A stretch of DNA of 64,000 bases, taken from contig NZ_CP059733.1 of NCBI RefSeq assembly GCF_000948985.2, forward strand, positions 1,364,001 to 1,428,000, written 5' to 3'. The notes beneath the pieces were generated by a model, which saw only the letters and a program-made list of their open reading frames with translations, had not been told where the DNA came from and searched no databases. A program made the translations under genes and the position numbers. The stretch comes from Thalassomonas viridans. GTDB lineage: Bacteria > Pseudomonadota > Gammaproteobacteria > Enterobacterales > Alteromonadaceae. Below, in pieces: positions 25,231 to 35,052 of this stretch (position 1 is its first letter; the number at the start of each line of letters is the position of its first letter).

Positions 25231-25603
25231 TTTTAACTCCTTGTATTTATTGATATAAAGCCGTCAGGTGGCCTTGAATTCCATTTGCAAATCGATACTA
25301 GCTTAAGTTGTTGGTGCTTGTATATATGAAATGCTCTGCTTTAGATAAATTCATAAAAAAGTATGATTTTTCTTTATCTTACTGTTTTAAATGAAAAACG
25401 TTTTGGTTTTCGGTTGTCAAAAGGCGTTAAAGATTCTAATTATGTGATTAAATATACTGTATTACTATACTGGGATATATTTGTTAAATAAGCTGGGGCG
25501 GTGCTTATTAATTGGCAATATTGTTATTGTGCTAAGTCAAATTTTGGCAGTTCAAATTTGTATTATGATTTAATCAAATATTTCGTTACTTGAAAGGATT
25601 ATT
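25231..25603. other. AT-rich gene-free stretch before the toxin-antitoxin module
   Basis: No supported gene. Direct and inverted CAAATTT motifs near 25537-25580 could be the operator of the antitoxin, since such modules repress themselves. Confidence 0.35.
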
Positions 25604-25837
25604 ATGAGAAGTATTAATAAACCGGATGTAGGTGAAAAGCTACTTAAATTGTTGGATGAAAAGGAACCCATTGACGAAGATATCATTATTTTAGATGAAA
25701 GTGGTGAAATTCATTCGGCGATTATAACTAAGGAAGCATATGACTTTTTTTTAAGGAAAGTGGAAGAAGTTGAAGATGAAATTGATAGCCAAACTGTTGA
25801 AGAATTTCATCGTTCAGGAGAGAAAGATGGAAGATGA
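25604..25837 (+). CDS. Phd/YefM-like antitoxin candidate
   Basis: A 77-residue acidic protein. The middle section, DIIILDESGEIHSAIITKEAYDFFLRKVEE, described as a beta-hairpin then helix, resembles the Phd/YefM core in which a strand pair is followed by a toxin-binding helix. The C-terminus ends EEFHRSGEKDGR. It opens a three-gene cluster that ends with a RelE/ParE-type toxin, so it should be the antitoxin and autorepressor. ATG 25604 follows AAAGGATTATT. It overlaps the next small gene by 11 bp. The family call is moderate; the toxin call is stronger. Confidence 0.68.
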   Translation: MRSINKPDVGEKLLKLLDEKEPIDEDIIILDESGEIHSAIITKEAYDFFLRKVEEVEDEIDSQTVEEFHRSGEKDGR

Positions 25838-25976
25838 AGACTTAAAAGACATTCTTGAAATACAGAAGCAAAAGTCAGAGCAAGGAAATAGAAAAGAAGA
25901 CATGGCCACATGGAAATATGGAGTGGGTTTGACATCAAAAAAGGAAATTGACGATGTACGAGGTGAAATTCAGTAA
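25827..25976 (+). CDS. Small charged middle protein of the toxin-antitoxin cluster
   Basis: A 49-residue, very hydrophilic product (MEDEDLKDILEIQKQKSEQ, then WKYGVGLTSKKEIDD). A strong CAGGAGAG site precedes ATG 25827. It overlaps the antitoxin gene by 11 bp and the toxin gene by 23 bp, so all three are translated together. No motif is known to me. It might be a second antitoxin part, separating DNA-binding and toxin-binding roles as in three-component modules. Confidence 0.55.
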   Translation: MEDEDLKDILEIQKQKSEQGNRKEDMATWKYGVGLTSKKEIDDVRGEIQ

Positions 25977-26211
25977 AAAAGCAGAAAAGGCATATAAAAA
26001 GTTATCCGAAAATATAAGGGTTAGAATAGATCAAAAGATTAGCTATCTTCAAAACACTCCGAGAGGTAGCGATACTAAAAAACTTGCCGGTTTGGTTAAT
26101 GTGTATCGAACAAGGGTTGGACGTTATCGCCTTGTTTATGAAATTACAGATAGTGAATTGCTTGTTTGGATTTTAGATATAGGCCATAGAGGTAGTATTT
26201 ATCAAAAATAA
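25954..26211 (+). CDS. RelE/ParE superfamily toxin
   Basis: An 85-residue toxin. The sequence begins MYEVKFSKKAEKAYKKL and continues with KISYLQNTP, KKLAGLVNVYRTRVGRYRLVYE and WILDIGHRGSIY, given in parts to show the typical RelE fold: helical hairpin, then four strands with conserved Leu-Arg-GxYRLxY and a C-terminal HR..Y. Members either cut mRNA on the ribosome or poison gyrase; the HRGSIY ending favours RelE. ATG 25954 has AAGGA 8 bases before it; TTG 25948 is an alternative. It ends the cluster. Confidence 0.9.
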   Translation: MYEVKFSKKAEKAYKKLSENIRVRIDQKISYLQNTPRGSDTKKLAGLVNVYRTRVGRYRLVYEITDSELLVWILDIGHRGSIYQK

Positions 26212-26314
26212 TCCTTATATTTTCGAATGAATCAGGGTAGATGCATACTGATAACTTACTGTGATTTATATGTTTTTGGCTTATTGTTGATACTGAATTA
26301 GAGCTTCTGAATAA

Positions 26315-26352
26315 AAAACGCCGTGATACAGTTAAAATGTTCACGGCGTTTT
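26315..26352. terminator. Bidirectional terminator between the toxin gene and dxs
   Basis: AAAACGCCGTGA (26315-26326) pairs perfectly with TCACGGCGTTTT (26341-26352). It serves the plus-strand toxin module and the minus-strand dxs operon. Confidence 0.88.
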
Positions 26353-26378
26353 ATTAATGATTAAAGTTAGGTTAATAT

Positions 26379-28241
26379 TTAATTTAAAAAAGCATTAACC
26401 TTGTCGATAATCCCTTCACAGTCCAGTCCCAGCTCCTGATGGATTTCTGCCTGGGTGCCGTGTTTAACGAAAACGTCCGGCAAGCCTATGTTGAGTACTT
26501 TCACTGCTAAACCCTGGCTCAGGATATATTCGTTAACGCCAGAGCCTGCGCCGCCGGCAATCACATTGTCTTCTAAAGTCACCAGGGTGTGGTGGCTTTG
26601 TGCCAGCTCGCTGATCAGGGCTTCGTCTAAAGGTTTGACGAAACGCATATCTACCAAAGTGGCGTTAAGGGCGTTGGCGGCTTTTTCTGCTTCCTCCAGC
26701 ATAGTGCCGAAGCTTAGCAGGGCGATTTTCTCCCCGGTTTGCATTACCCGGCCTTTACCTACTTCTATGGTTTCATCCATAGTGGGCAGTTCCTCGCCAG
26801 TGCCGTTCCCCCTTGGATAACGTACTGCCGCTGGTTTGTCGAGTTTGTGTCCGGTAGTAAGCATTAACTGACATTCGCGCTCGTTGGCCGGAGCCATGAT
26901 TACCATGTTAGGGATGCAGCGCAGGAAACTTAAGTCAAAAGCGCCCTGGTGAGTAGGGCCGTCGGCGCCGACAATACCGGCACGGTCGATGGCAAAGAGT
27001 ACTGGCAGGTTTTGAATGGCTACGTCATGTATCAGTTGGTCGTAGCCGCGCTGTAAAAAGCTGGAATAGATGGCAACTATGGCGTTTTGGCCGCCTATGG
27101 CCAAACCTGCGGCGTAGGTAACCGCGTGTTGCTCGGCAATGGCAACGTCATAGTATTGATCTGGGAAGCGCTGGCTGAATTCCACCATGCCCGAACCTTC
27201 GCGCATGGCCGGGGTTATGGCTACCAGTTTGGGGTCCAGCTCTGCGGTTTTACATAACCAGTCGCCGAAAATCTGCGAGTAGGTGGGCAGGCTGGGCTTG
27301 CTTTTCGGCAGGCTGGTGTCGTTCGGATTGAACTTAGGCACCGCGTGGTATTTGATCGGATCCTGCTCGGCTGCCTGGTAGCCTTTGCCTTTGGTGGTGG
27401 CAATATGCAATATCTGCGGGCCTTTGAGGTTGCGCATATTGCGGATAGTATCTACCAGGCCGTTGACGTCGTGGCCGTCAATCGGGCCTATGTAGTTAAA
27501 GCCAAGCTCTTCGAAGAAGGTGCTGGGCACTACCATGCCTTTTAGGTGTTCTTCGGCGCGGCTGGCCAGTTCCTTGATCGGCGGAATGTTTTTCAGAATG
27601 CGCTTACTGCCTTCGCGCAGGCCGGTATACAGGCTGCCGGACAGCATTTTTGCCAGGTGGTTGTTTAACGCGCCGACATTTTCGGAAATCGACATTTCGT
27701 TGTCGTTGAGGATCACCAGCATGTCTTTATGGATGTCGCCGCCGTGGTTGAGGGCTTCAAAGGCCATACCTGCGGTCATGGCGCCGTCGCCGATCACGGC
27801 AACTACTTTACGGCCTATGCCTTCTTTTTCTGCGGCTACCGCTAAACCTAAGGCGGCGGAGATCGAGGTGCTGGAGTGGCCGACACTGAGCACGTCATAT
27901 TCGCTTTCTTCCCGCCACGGGAAAGGGTGCAGGCCGTCTTTTTGACGGATAGTGTGCAACTGGTCGCGGCGGCCGGTTAAGATTTTATGGGGGTAAGCCT
28001 GGTGGCCGACGTCCCAGATCAGGTGATCTGTCGGGGTATCGTAAACATAATGCAAGGCAACCGTTAATTCTATGGTACCCAGGCCTGAGGCGAAGTGGCC
28101 GCTGCTTTTACTGACCGAGTTAAGCAGGTAGCTGCGCAATTCGTTGCTGACGGCGGTTAACTGGTCCTGGCTGAGCTGACGCAGTTGCGCGGGCGCATCG
28201 ATTTGTGACAATAAAGGATAGTCGGCTAGGTTTGTAGTCAT
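26379..28241 (-). CDS. dxs: 1-deoxy-D-xylulose-5-phosphate synthase
   Basis: First enzyme of the MEP isoprenoid pathway, condensing pyruvate and glyceraldehyde 3-phosphate with thiamine diphosphate. The 620-residue length is typical. Seen are [15 protein letters not shown] near residue 77, the ThDP motif [15 protein letters not shown] starting near 150, and the transketolase central motif ([16 protein letters not shown]) near 365. It is the last gene of an xseB-ispA-dxs operon, the same order as in E. coli, lying 19 bp after ispA. It borders the accessory block. Confidence 0.97.
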   Translation of the reverse strand: MTTNLADYPLLSQIDAPAQLRQLSQDQLTAVSNELRSYLLNSVSKSSGHFASGLGTIELTVALHYVYDTPTDHLIWDVGHQAYPHKILTGRRDQLHTIRQKDGLHPFPWREESEYDVLSVGHSSTSISAALGLAVAAEKEGIGRKVVAVIGDGAMTAGMAFEALNHGGDIHKDMLVILNDNEMSISENVGALNNHLAKMLSGSLYTGLREGSKRILKNIPPIKELASRAEEHLKGMVVPSTFFEELGFNYIGPIDGHDVNGLVDTIRNMRNLKGPQILHIATTKGKGYQAAEQDPIKYHAVPKFNPNDTSLPKSKPSLPTYSQIFGDWLCKTAELDPKLVAITPAMREGSGMVEFSQRFPDQYYDVAIAEQHAVTYAAGLAIGGQNAIVAIYSSFLQRGYDQLIHDVAIQNLPVLFAIDRAGIVGADGPTHQGAFDLSFLRCIPNMVIMAPANERECQLMLTTGHKLDKPAAVRYPRGNGTGEELPTMDETIEVGKGRVMQTGEKIALLSFGTMLEEAEKAANALNATLVDMRFVKPLDEALISELAQSHHTLVTLEDNVIAGGAGSGVNEYILSQGLAVKVLNIGLPDVFVKHGTQAEIHQELGLDCEGIIDKVNAFLN

Positions 28242-28260
28242 AGTGTAATAGATCGGTTTA

Positions 28261-29154
28261 TTAATTCGTGCGTTTTACGATAAAGGTCGCAAATTCGGAT
28301 AAATTCTGCGTATTGTAGGGCAAAGTGGCCAAAGCTTGAAGTGCTTGTTGATATAAGTGGTCAGCTTTTTCCTGCGCACCTTGTAAACCCAGCAGGGCGG
28401 GGTAGGTGCTTTTATTGGCGGCCAGGTCGGATCCCGCCGGTTTGCCCAGTTCTTCTGCCGACGAGGTGATGTCGATAATATCGTCGCGTACCTGGTAGGC
28501 CAGGCCTACGTGTCTGGCGTAATCGGCGAGCGCCTGTTTTTCTTCGGCTGTGGTATTAGGGGCGCAATTGGCGGCCATCAATACCGAAGCTTGTAATAAA
28601 GCGCCGGTTTTCAATTTATGGATTTGTTCCAGGTGCGCCAAGTCGGCGCTTTTGCCTGTGGCTGCCAGATCCAATGCCTGGCCGCCGCACATGCCCTGGT
28701 AGCCACTGGCGTTCACCAGCTGGCGGATCAGGGTCAGGCGCATAGATTCTACCGCCTGTGTGAACTTATGGTTGGCCAGAATATCAAAGGCCAGGGTTTG
28801 CAGGCTGTCGCCGGCCAAAATAGCGGTGGCTTCGTCAAATGCCTTGTGGCAGGTGGGCTGGCCGCGGCGCAGGTCGTCGTCGTCCATGGCCGGCAGATCG
28901 TCGTGCACCAGGGAATAGGCATGAATACATTCTAGCGCGCTGGCGATACCGTCAATATCGTCAAGGTTGGCGCCTAAGGCTTCGCCGGTAATATAGGCCA
29001 GGTAAGGGCGCATGCGTTTGCCGCCCAGCAGCAGGCTATAGCGCATGGCCTCCAGCAATTTTTCATCGTTAACGGGGAGTTGTGCCAGTTTGTCGGATAA
29101 AAAGTTGTTGATGCGGGTTTGGTATTGCTCTAGACGGGCGAGTTTTGTGTTCAC
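28261..29154 (-). CDS. ispA: Farnesyl diphosphate synthase (geranyltranstransferase)
   Basis: Joins isopentenyl diphosphate to C5 and C10 allylic diphosphates to make farnesyl diphosphate for ubiquinone, cell-wall carriers and haem. The 297-residue protein has the first Asp-rich motif [14 protein letters not shown] near residue 86 and the second, YQVRDDIID, near 223. GGKRMRPYL near residue 44 binds isopentenyl diphosphate. The start is GTG 29154, overlapping the xseB stop by 4 bp (GTGA). It sits between xseB and dxs. Confidence 0.97.
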   Translation of the reverse strand: MNTKLARLEQYQTRINNFLSDKLAQLPVNDEKLLEAMRYSLLLGGKRMRPYLAYITGEALGANLDDIDGIASALECIHAYSLVHDDLPAMDDDDLRRGQPTCHKAFDEATAILAGDSLQTLAFDILANHKFTQAVESMRLTLIRQLVNASGYQGMCGGQALDLAATGKSADLAHLEQIHKLKTGALLQASVLMAANCAPNTTAEEKQALADYARHVGLAYQVRDDIIDITSSAEELGKPAGSDLAANKSTYPALLGLQGAQEKADHLYQQALQALATLPYNTQNLSEFATFIVKRTN

Positions 29155-29402
29155 GAACTTTCCTGGTCTTGGAGTACAAACGGTTCTAATTGCTGCTCAC
29201 CGTTTTTTTCCAGTAAGATTTTTATTTTCTGCTCTGCGTCCTGCAGTTTTACCTGGCTTTGTTGGCTCAGGCCCAGACCACGTTCAAATAGGGCCATAGA
29301 GGCTTCTAAACTCAGCTCTCCCTGCTCAAGACTTTGTACGATATTTTCTAATTCTGCTAGTGATTCTTCGAAGCTTAAATTCTCGATTTTTTTCTTGGCC
29401 AT
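29151..29402 (-). CDS. xseB: Exodeoxyribonuclease VII small subunit
   Basis: An 83-residue all-helical subunit that binds XseA to form exonuclease VII. The family pattern LSFEESLAELENIVQSLEQGELSLE, described as the first helix pair, and LFERGLGLSQQSQVKLQDAEQKI are both clear. It leads the xseB-ispA-dxs operon and overlaps ispA by 4 bp. The large subunit gene is not in this window, as is usual. Confidence 0.95.
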   Translation of the reverse strand: MAKKKIENLSFEESLAELENIVQSLEQGELSLEASMALFERGLGLSQQSQVKLQDAEQKIKILLEKNGEQQLEPFVLQDQESS

Positions 29403-29628
29403 CGTCTTGTTTTGGGTCAGATCGGATTTCTAGGCGCAAAGGTACCTCAGCTGGCCTCCGGGGTCAATCTAAGCGGGTGAAATAACCGCAGGGGAAGAAG
29501 AAAAAATTTCCATTAAGTGTCTGGGAAAATGGCCGATAACACGGGGATTACTATTAGCGTATAACGTATAGTTAAGGTATTATCATGGACATATGCCCAA
29601 TAAATAAGTGCTTGATTAGGAGGCTTTT

Positions 29629-30393
29629 GTGGATTTAGCAACGCTACTTGGAATTTTAGGTGCCATAGGTTTTATTGTGATGGCGATGATATTAGGTGGC
29701 GATATCGGTATGTTTATAGACACCCAGTCAATACTCATTGTTTTTTGTGGTTCCTTTTTTATTGTACTGTCAAATTATAACCTCGGGCAGTTTTTCACTA
29801 TCGGCAAGGTTGCCGCGAAAGCCTTTTTATTTAAGCTGGAAAAGCCGGACGAGCTGATTGAAAAGTCAGTTGAAATGGCGGATGCGGCCCGTAAGGGCGG
29901 CTTTCTTGCCCTGGAAGAAGCGGAAATATCCAACTCCTTTATGCAAAAGGGCGTCGATATGCTGGTTGACGGCCATGACGCCGACGTGGTGCGCGGCACT
30001 TTGCAAAAAGATATCAGTCTAACCAGTGAGCGTCACGAAACCGGTATCGGCATGATGATGTCGTTGGCTGACATTGCCCCGGCCATGGGCATGATAGGTA
30101 CGCTTATAGGTCTGGTGGCCATGCTCTCGAACATGGATGACCCGAAAGCCATAGGCCCGGCGATGGCGGTGGCACTGCTGACAACCCTTTACGGGGCCTT
30201 TTTGGCCAACGTTATTGCCTTGCCCATTGCTAACAAGCTAAAGCTGCGTCTGGCGGAAGAGAAAATGAACCAGCAGTTGATCCTTGATGCGGTATTGGGG
30301 ATACAGGACGGCCAGAACCCGCGGGTAATCGAAGGTTTGCTGAAAAATTATCTGGCGGAAGGTAAACGCACCATCAACACCACCGATGAGTAG
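29629..30393 (+). CDS. pomA: Flagellar motor stator protein PomA/MotA
   Basis: Inner-membrane stator subunit that with PomB converts ion flow into flagellar torque. The 254-residue product has four helices: two at the N-terminus, a cytoplasmic loop (about 60-150) with the charged residues that touch FliG, and two helices at about 152-172 and 183-203 (PAMGMIGTLIGLVAML). The sequence is of the PomA type, used by sodium-driven motors. Start is GTG 29629 with a strong TTAGGAGG site. It is 27 bp ahead of pomB. Confidence 0.95.
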   Translation: MDLATLLGILGAIGFIVMAMILGGDIGMFIDTQSILIVFCGSFFIVLSNYNLGQFFTIGKVAAKAFLFKLEKPDELIEKSVEMADAARKGGFLALEEAEISNSFMQKGVDMLVDGHDADVVRGTLQKDISLTSERHETGIGMMMSLADIAPAMGMIGTLIGLVAMLSNMDDPKAIGPAMAVALLTTLYGAFLANVIALPIANKLKLRLAEEKMNQQLILDAVLGIQDGQNPRVIEGLLKNYLAEGKRTINTTDE

Positions 30394-30420
30394 TCTGGCT
30401 AAATTAAGCGGGAGTAAGTT

Positions 30421-31374
30421 ATGAGTGATGAAGAAGAGTGCAAATGCCCGCCACCCGGTTTGCCGGCGTGGATGGGAACCTTTGCCGATTTGATGTCGCT
30501 GCTGATGTGCTTTTTTGTACTGCTGTTGTCTTTTTCGGAAATGGATGTACTGAAATTCAAGCAAATCGCCGGTTCGATGAAGTTTGCTTTCGGGGTGCAG
30601 AATAAAATTGAAGTAAAAGATATTCCCAAGGGCACCAGTATTATTGCCCAGGAGTTTCGTCCGGGTAAGCCCGAGCCGACGCCGATTGAGGTGATTCAGC
30701 AGCAAACCATGGAAATGACCCAGCAGATGCTGGAATTTCAGGCGGGGGATGAAACCTCGGCCGGTGGCCGTCAGGAGCAGCGCGGTACCGAGCGCGGCGG
30801 TCAGTCGCAAAGTACCGCCGATGAATTGTCGGCCCAGGCGCGGCAGTTAGCCAAAGAAGAGCTTGAGCAGGCCTCGCAGGAACAGGTGAACGAACTGGTG
30901 AAGAAAATTGCCGAGCAGCTGGAGCAGCAGATTCAGGACGGCGCGATCGAACTGGAATCTCTGGGGCAGCAGGTGGTGATCCGTATCCGCGAAAACGGCT
31001 CTTTTCCTTCCGGTTCGGCGTTTTTACAGCCTAAGTTCAAGCCGATCATTCAGGAAATAGGCGCCTTGCTTAATACCATTCCCGGTGAAATTTCGGTGTC
31101 CGGTAATACCGATAACCAGGGGGTTAGTTCCGAGCTGTTCAGCTCCAACTGGGATTTGTCCAGTAAACGGGCGGTGGCCATTGCCCATGAGTTGATTAAG
31201 GTGCCGGGCTTTGACGATACCCGTTTGCTGGTGGTGGGCCACGCCGATACCCGGCCGCTGGTGCCTAACACCAATGCCCTGAACCGGCGCCGTAACCGCC
31301 GGGTGGAAATTGCCATCAACCAGGGTAAGGCCAAAGAAACCGATCCTGTGTCCTTGTATCAGGAATCTAAGTAA
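30421..31374 (+). CDS. pomB: Flagellar motor stator protein PomB/MotB
   Basis: Partner of PomA. The 317-residue protein has a short N-terminus with CxC, one helix with the essential ion-binding Asp23 (WMGTFADLMSLLMCFFV), a long Gln/Glu-rich periplasmic linker, and a C-terminal OmpA-like domain (about 185-300) ending in ALNRRRNRRVEIAI, which anchors the stator to peptidoglycan. The residue pattern after the Asp and the partner sequence favour sodium coupling, fitting a marine host. A terminator follows. Confidence 0.95.
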   Translation: MSDEEECKCPPPGLPAWMGTFADLMSLLMCFFVLLLSFSEMDVLKFKQIAGSMKFAFGVQNKIEVKDIPKGTSIIAQEFRPGKPEPTPIEVIQQQTMEMTQQMLEFQAGDETSAGGRQEQRGTERGGQSQSTADELSAQARQLAKEELEQASQEQVNELVKKIAEQLEQQIQDGAIELESLGQQVVIRIRENGSFPSGSAFLQPKFKPIIQEIGALLNTIPGEISVSGNTDNQGVSSELFSSNWDLSSKRAVAIAHELIKVPGFDDTRLLVVGHADTRPLVPNTNALNRRRNRRVEIAINQGKAKETDPVSLYQESK

Positions 31375-31395
31375 AAAGTAAGTTCTTACTTAAGC

Positions 31396-31430
31396 CAAAC
31401 GGCTTGTCATCTGGTAAGCCGTTTGTTTTT
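31396..31430 (+). terminator. Rho-independent terminator after pomB
   Basis: CAAACGGCTT (31396-31405) pairs with AAGCCGTTTG (31416-31425), followed by TTTTT. Confidence 0.88.
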
Positions 31431-31473
31431 GCCGCTGTTTTTAGCCTGCCTTTGTTAAACTCCCTGTCTGGTT

Positions 31474-31501
31474 TTTACACCGCTGCCAGATAGTGTATAA
31501 T
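31474..31501 (+). promoter_or_regulatory. Sigma-70 promoter of thiI
   Basis: TTTACA (31474-31479) and a perfect TATAAT (31496-31501) are spaced by 16 bp, ending 32 bp before the thiI start. Confidence 0.65.
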
Positions 31502-31533
31502 GCGCGCCACTTTGAATACATGTGGTTTTGTTG

Positions 31534-32988
31534 ATGAAATTTATTGTTAAGCTCCAAGCGGAAATTACCATTAAAAGTCGCCCTGTGCGCAAGCGTTTTA
31601 GTAAAATATTAGAGTCGAACGTTAAGAATGTGCTGCGTCGTGTTGACGAGCAGGTAACTACACGCTTGAACTGGGACAATATTGAAGTTAACAGCAAAAA
31701 TGAATCACCTGAAAACCGTCAGCTGCTGATCGACACCTTAAAATGTATTCCGGGTATTCCAGTATTTATCGAAGTACAAAAGACCAGCTTTGCCGATGTA
31801 CACGATATTTTCGAGCAAACCTTAAAGGTGCATGCCAAAACCATTGAAAACAAAAGTTTTTGCGTGCGGGTGAAACGTAGCGGCAACCATGATTTCAATT
31901 CGTTGAAAGTTGAGCAATATGTCGGCGGCGGCTTGAACCAGAAGGTTGAAAGCGCCAGCGTTAAATTAAAAAATCCGGACGTGACCATTCGCCTGGAGAT
32001 TAAAAACAATGACCTGTTTATTGTTACCGAAACCCATAAAGGCATGGGCGGTTTCCCGATTGCCACCCAGGAAGATGTGTTATCCCTGATGTCCGGCGGC
32101 TTTGATTCGGGGGTTGCTAGCTATCAGATGATCAAAAAGGGCGCCCGTACCCACTACTGCTTCTTTAACCTTGGCGGCTCAGCCCATGAAGTTGGCGTGA
32201 AGCAGGTCAGTTATTACCTGTGGAACAAGTTCGGCGCTTCCCACCGTATTAAGTTCTTTGCCGTGGATTTTGAGCCTGTGGTGGCCGAAATTCTGGAAAA
32301 AGTAGAAAACGGCCAGATGGGCGTTGTGCTTAAGCGTATGATGATGCGCGCTGCCAGTAAAATCGCCGAGCAAAAGGGCATTATGTCGCTGGTGACCGGT
32401 GAAAGCCTGGGACAGGTGTCCAGCCAGACCCTGACCAATCTAAACGTGATCGACCGGGTAACCGATACCCTGATCTTAAGGCCGCTGGCGGCATACGATA
32501 AGCAGGAAATTATCGATATCGCCCGTGAAATCGGCACTGAGGATTTTGCCAAGACGATTCCTGAATACTGCGGTGTGATCTCGAAAAAGCCGACGGTAAA
32601 AGCGGTATTGTCGAAAGTGGAAGAGGAAGAAGCCAATTTTGACTTCGGTGTTTTAGATAAGGTTGTTGAAGAAACCCGGGTTTTTGATATCCGTGATATC
32701 GGCCAGGAAACCGAAGAAGAAATTCAGGCGGTGGATATGGTGGCGGATATCGATGCTGGTGCCGTAGTGCTTGATATCCGTAGCCCGGAAGAAGAGGAAG
32801 AGAAGCCGTTAGAGCTTGATAATGTTGAAGTTAAGCACCTGCCTTTCTACAAGCTGGCGACTCAGTTTGGCGATCTGGATCAGAGCAAGCAATATCTGCT
32901 TTACTGTGATCACGGGGTGATGAGTAAATTGCAGGCCCTGTACCTGATAGATAACGGCTTTAAAAACGTTAAGGTTTACCGCCCGTAA
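31534..32988 (+). CDS. thiI: tRNA 4-thiouridine sulfurtransferase ThiI
   Basis: Adds sulfur to U8 of tRNA and supplies sulfur for the thiamine thiazole ring. The 484-residue protein shows the ferredoxin-like and THUMP domains (1-165), the PP-loop SGGFDS (187-192) that adenylates tRNA, and a C-terminal rhodanese domain with the persulfide Cys458 in YCDHG. ATG 31534 gives the usual start MKFIVKL; the reading from 31522 adds four residues. It lies between pomB and panE, close to its E. coli neighbours dxs-ispA-xseB. Confidence 0.97.
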   Translation: MKFIVKLQAEITIKSRPVRKRFSKILESNVKNVLRRVDEQVTTRLNWDNIEVNSKNESPENRQLLIDTLKCIPGIPVFIEVQKTSFADVHDIFEQTLKVHAKTIENKSFCVRVKRSGNHDFNSLKVEQYVGGGLNQKVESASVKLKNPDVTIRLEIKNNDLFIVTETHKGMGGFPIATQEDVLSLMSGGFDSGVASYQMIKKGARTHYCFFNLGGSAHEVGVKQVSYYLWNKFGASHRIKFFAVDFEPVVAEILEKVENGQMGVVLKRMMMRAASKIAEQKGIMSLVTGESLGQVSSQTLTNLNVIDRVTDTLILRPLAAYDKQEIIDIAREIGTEDFAKTIPEYCGVISKKPTVKAVLSKVEEEEANFDFGVLDKVVEETRVFDIRDIGQETEEEIQAVDMVADIDAGAVVLDIRSPEEEEEKPLELDNVEVKHLPFYKLATQFGDLDQSKQYLLYCDHGVMSKLQALYLIDNGFKNVKVYRP

Positions 32989-33014
32989 GCTTTATCGTCT
33001 ATAAGTTTTTGCTC

Positions 33015-33045
33015 TAAGCCCCGCAATTGCCGGGGCTTATTGTTT
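33015..33045 (+). terminator. Rho-independent terminator after thiI
   Basis: TAAGCCCCG (33015-33023) and CGGGGCTTA (33031-33039) form a GC-rich hairpin followed by TTGTTT. Confidence 0.82.
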
Positions 33046-33097
33046 ACAGGGGGCAATGTCTGTCATGGGCTTATGGATGAGCAGGAACGGCGGCTTT

Positions 33098-34009
33098 TTA
33101 CAGTGCCGAAACCTGTTGCCATAGAAGGGTATTTTCCGGGGTGGAAATTTGCTGTTCTTGCCCCAGGCGGTGAATATAGCCGTTGATGTAGTCTATTTCG
33201 CTTCTTTTACCGGCAAGTACGTCGCAGCGCATTGAAGAAATATTATTGGCGGTTGCCTGTGCCACGTCTCTCACTATTTGCTCCAATTCCGCAGGGTTAA
33301 GCTCTATTCCCTGACTTTTCGCCACATGACAGATTTCAGCCAGTATCGCTGATATCTGCGTATCGAATTTGCCTGTCAGTATCTGGCCATTTTTCAGCTG
33401 GTGCAGGGCGGTAAGTGGATTAATCACGCAATTAACCGCCAGTTTACGCCATTGTTTTTCTGTTATGTTGTTTGTCCATTCCACTTGGGGCAGGGCAAAA
33501 TTTAATGTCTCTGTTAGCCCGGTTTTTTGTCCTGTTGTCAGTTGCCCTGACACTAAGCCTATATCGCTGAAGCCTTGTCCGGTGTGGCGGATATGCCTGG
33601 ATTTTGTCCGCAGACAGCCGTGGGTGGTTAACATGGTTAATATCGGGCGCTTATTGGTGATCTCCGGCGGCAGCTCGGTTAAGGTGCCCATGCCGTTGTG
33701 GCATAATATAATGCCGGTATCGGCATTTAGGTGAGGCAGTACCGGCTCCAGAGCCTGCTTTACCTGGTAGGATTTAACGCATGCCAGTAAGTGGTCACAC
33801 TCATTCAGTGCCTTATTATCAGCGGCCATTAGCGGTCTTTGCTCGCTTAAGCCGGAAAAAGCGGTGAAGGTAAATGTTTGCCTTGTTGCTTGTTGAGCGG
33901 GTCGCGAGCATATTTTGACCTTTATATCTGGGCTGTTGCCGGCCAAGTGCTGTAGTGCGCGATACCAAAGCAGGCCAATAGCTCCCTGGCCGAGGATAAT
34001 GATATTCAT
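33098..34009 (-). CDS. panE: 2-dehydropantoate 2-reductase
   Basis: Reduces ketopantoate to pantoate with NADPH on the way to coenzyme A. About 303 residues, with the nucleotide motif GQGAIG (7-12), the catalytic Lys in KQWRKLAVNCVINPLTAL near residue 175, and a C-terminal ENTLLWQ helix region. ATG 34009 is chosen over 34045 because the family starts with the strand MNIIILGQGAIG. The ATG overlaps the stop of the VanZ-like gene (ATGA), so it is translated with it. E. coli also has panE next to yajQ and thiI. Confidence 0.93.
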   Translation of the reverse strand: MNIIILGQGAIGLLWYRALQHLAGNSPDIKVKICSRPAQQATRQTFTFTAFSGLSEQRPLMAADNKALNECDHLLACVKSYQVKQALEPVLPHLNADTGIILCHNGMGTLTELPPEITNKRPILTMLTTHGCLRTKSRHIRHTGQGFSDIGLVSGQLTTGQKTGLTETLNFALPQVEWTNNITEKQWRKLAVNCVINPLTALHQLKNGQILTGKFDTQISAILAEICHVAKSQGIELNPAELEQIVRDVAQATANNISSMRCDVLAGKRSEIDYINGYIHRLGQEQQISTPENTLLWQQVSAL

Positions 34010-34392
34010 ATCGCTGTTCTTTTTCGATAAAGATGAATGCACCATTGCAGTAGGGCAAAGGCCAATACGCCCAGGGCATCGGCATAAAAGTCCCTGAACT
34101 CGGCGTTACGGAAGCCTAGGTAATATTGCCCCAGCTCGCTGAGGGCGCCGTAAAAAATCAGACAGGAGCAGCTGACAAAAAGGGAGATTTTGATGACGTG
34201 GTGCAGCAGCGCACCGAGCAGGAAAAAGCTGATAAAATGGCCGGTGGTATCAAGCTTAATGTTTTTATAAAGTATTTTACCGGCATCGGTAAAAAGGAGT
34301 AATCCGGCCAGAATAAGGATAAGAGATACAAACAAATACAGCTGTTGGCGAACACTCACTTTGGGGGCTTTCCGTAATAATTTCAGATTCAA
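34006..34392 (-). CDS. VanZ-like membrane protein
   Basis: A 128-residue protein with four predicted helices. The VanZ signature is visible: DTTGHFISFFLLGALL (about residues 48-63) followed by GALSELGQYYLGFRNAEFRDFYADALG (described as the segment near 82-108) and a last helix. The family includes the teicoplanin-resistance protein VanZ, but most bacterial members have no known role. It precedes panE with a 4-bp overlap. No link to resistance should be inferred. Confidence 0.85.
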   Translation of the reverse strand: MNLKLLRKAPKVSVRQQLYLFVSLILILAGLLLFTDAGKILYKNIKLDTTGHFISFFLLGALLHHVIKISLFVSCSCLIFYGALSELGQYYLGFRNAEFRDFYADALGVLAFALLQWCIHLYRKRTAI

Positions 34393-34569
34393 AAAGGCAT
34401 GATATCACGATGCTTGTTCTGTTCGCCAATCCCCGGTCGGTTTTTAGTGAGCTTTCAGCCTATCTTTGCTTCTACAGCCTGCGGGCAGTAGCTCTTGACT
34501 ATTTGCTTTGTTATCATTGCCTTCATATAGTTATTTTTTAATTTATTCAGACATTTTTGAGAGCACATT

Positions 34570-35052
34570 ATGCCATCGTTAGACATCGTCTCTGAGATCA
34601 ATTTAGAAGAAGTTCGCAACGCCACTGAAAACTCGGTACGTGAATTAAGTACCCGTTTTGACTTTCGCGGTGTTGAAGCCAGCATTGAATGGGATGCGCC
34701 GGTAATTACTTTAAAAGCCGAGCAGGACTTCCAGGTAAACCAGCTACAGGATATCGTTCGCGGTAACCTGGCCAAGCGTCAGATAGATGCCAAAGCCATG
34801 ACGGTTTCCGAGTCTATTCATTCAGGTAAGACTTTCAGCCGTAAAGTGACTTTTAAAGAAGGCATTGAGCAGCCGGTCGCGAAAAAAGTGGTTAAGCTGA
34901 TCAAAGACAGCAAGCTTAAGGTACAGGCTGCTATCCAGGGAGACCAGGTGCGGGTAACCGGTAAGAAGCGTGATGACCTGCAAGCGGTAATGCAGATGGT
35001 GCGTGAAGCGGATATGGAACAAAGCTTTCAGTTTAAAAACTTTAAAGATTAA
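34570..35052 (+). CDS. yajQ: YajQ family nucleotide-binding protein
   Basis: A 160-residue protein of two ferredoxin-like domains. It begins [18 protein letters not shown] and contains [13 protein letters not shown] near residue 25, both diagnostic. Members bind cyclic di-GMP or nucleic acid in some bacteria (XC_3703 in Xanthomonas) and affect virulence gene control or phage transcription. It is divergent from the VanZ-panE pair. The start follows TTTGAGAGCACATT. The gap to 35391 holds no supported gene. Confidence 0.95.
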   Translation: MPSLDIVSEINLEEVRNATENSVRELSTRFDFRGVEASIEWDAPVITLKAEQDFQVNQLQDIVRGNLAKRQIDAKAMTVSESIHSGKTFSRKVTFKEGIEQPVAKKVVKLIKDSKLKVQAAIQGDQVRVTGKKRDDLQAVMQMVREADMEQSFQFKNFKD

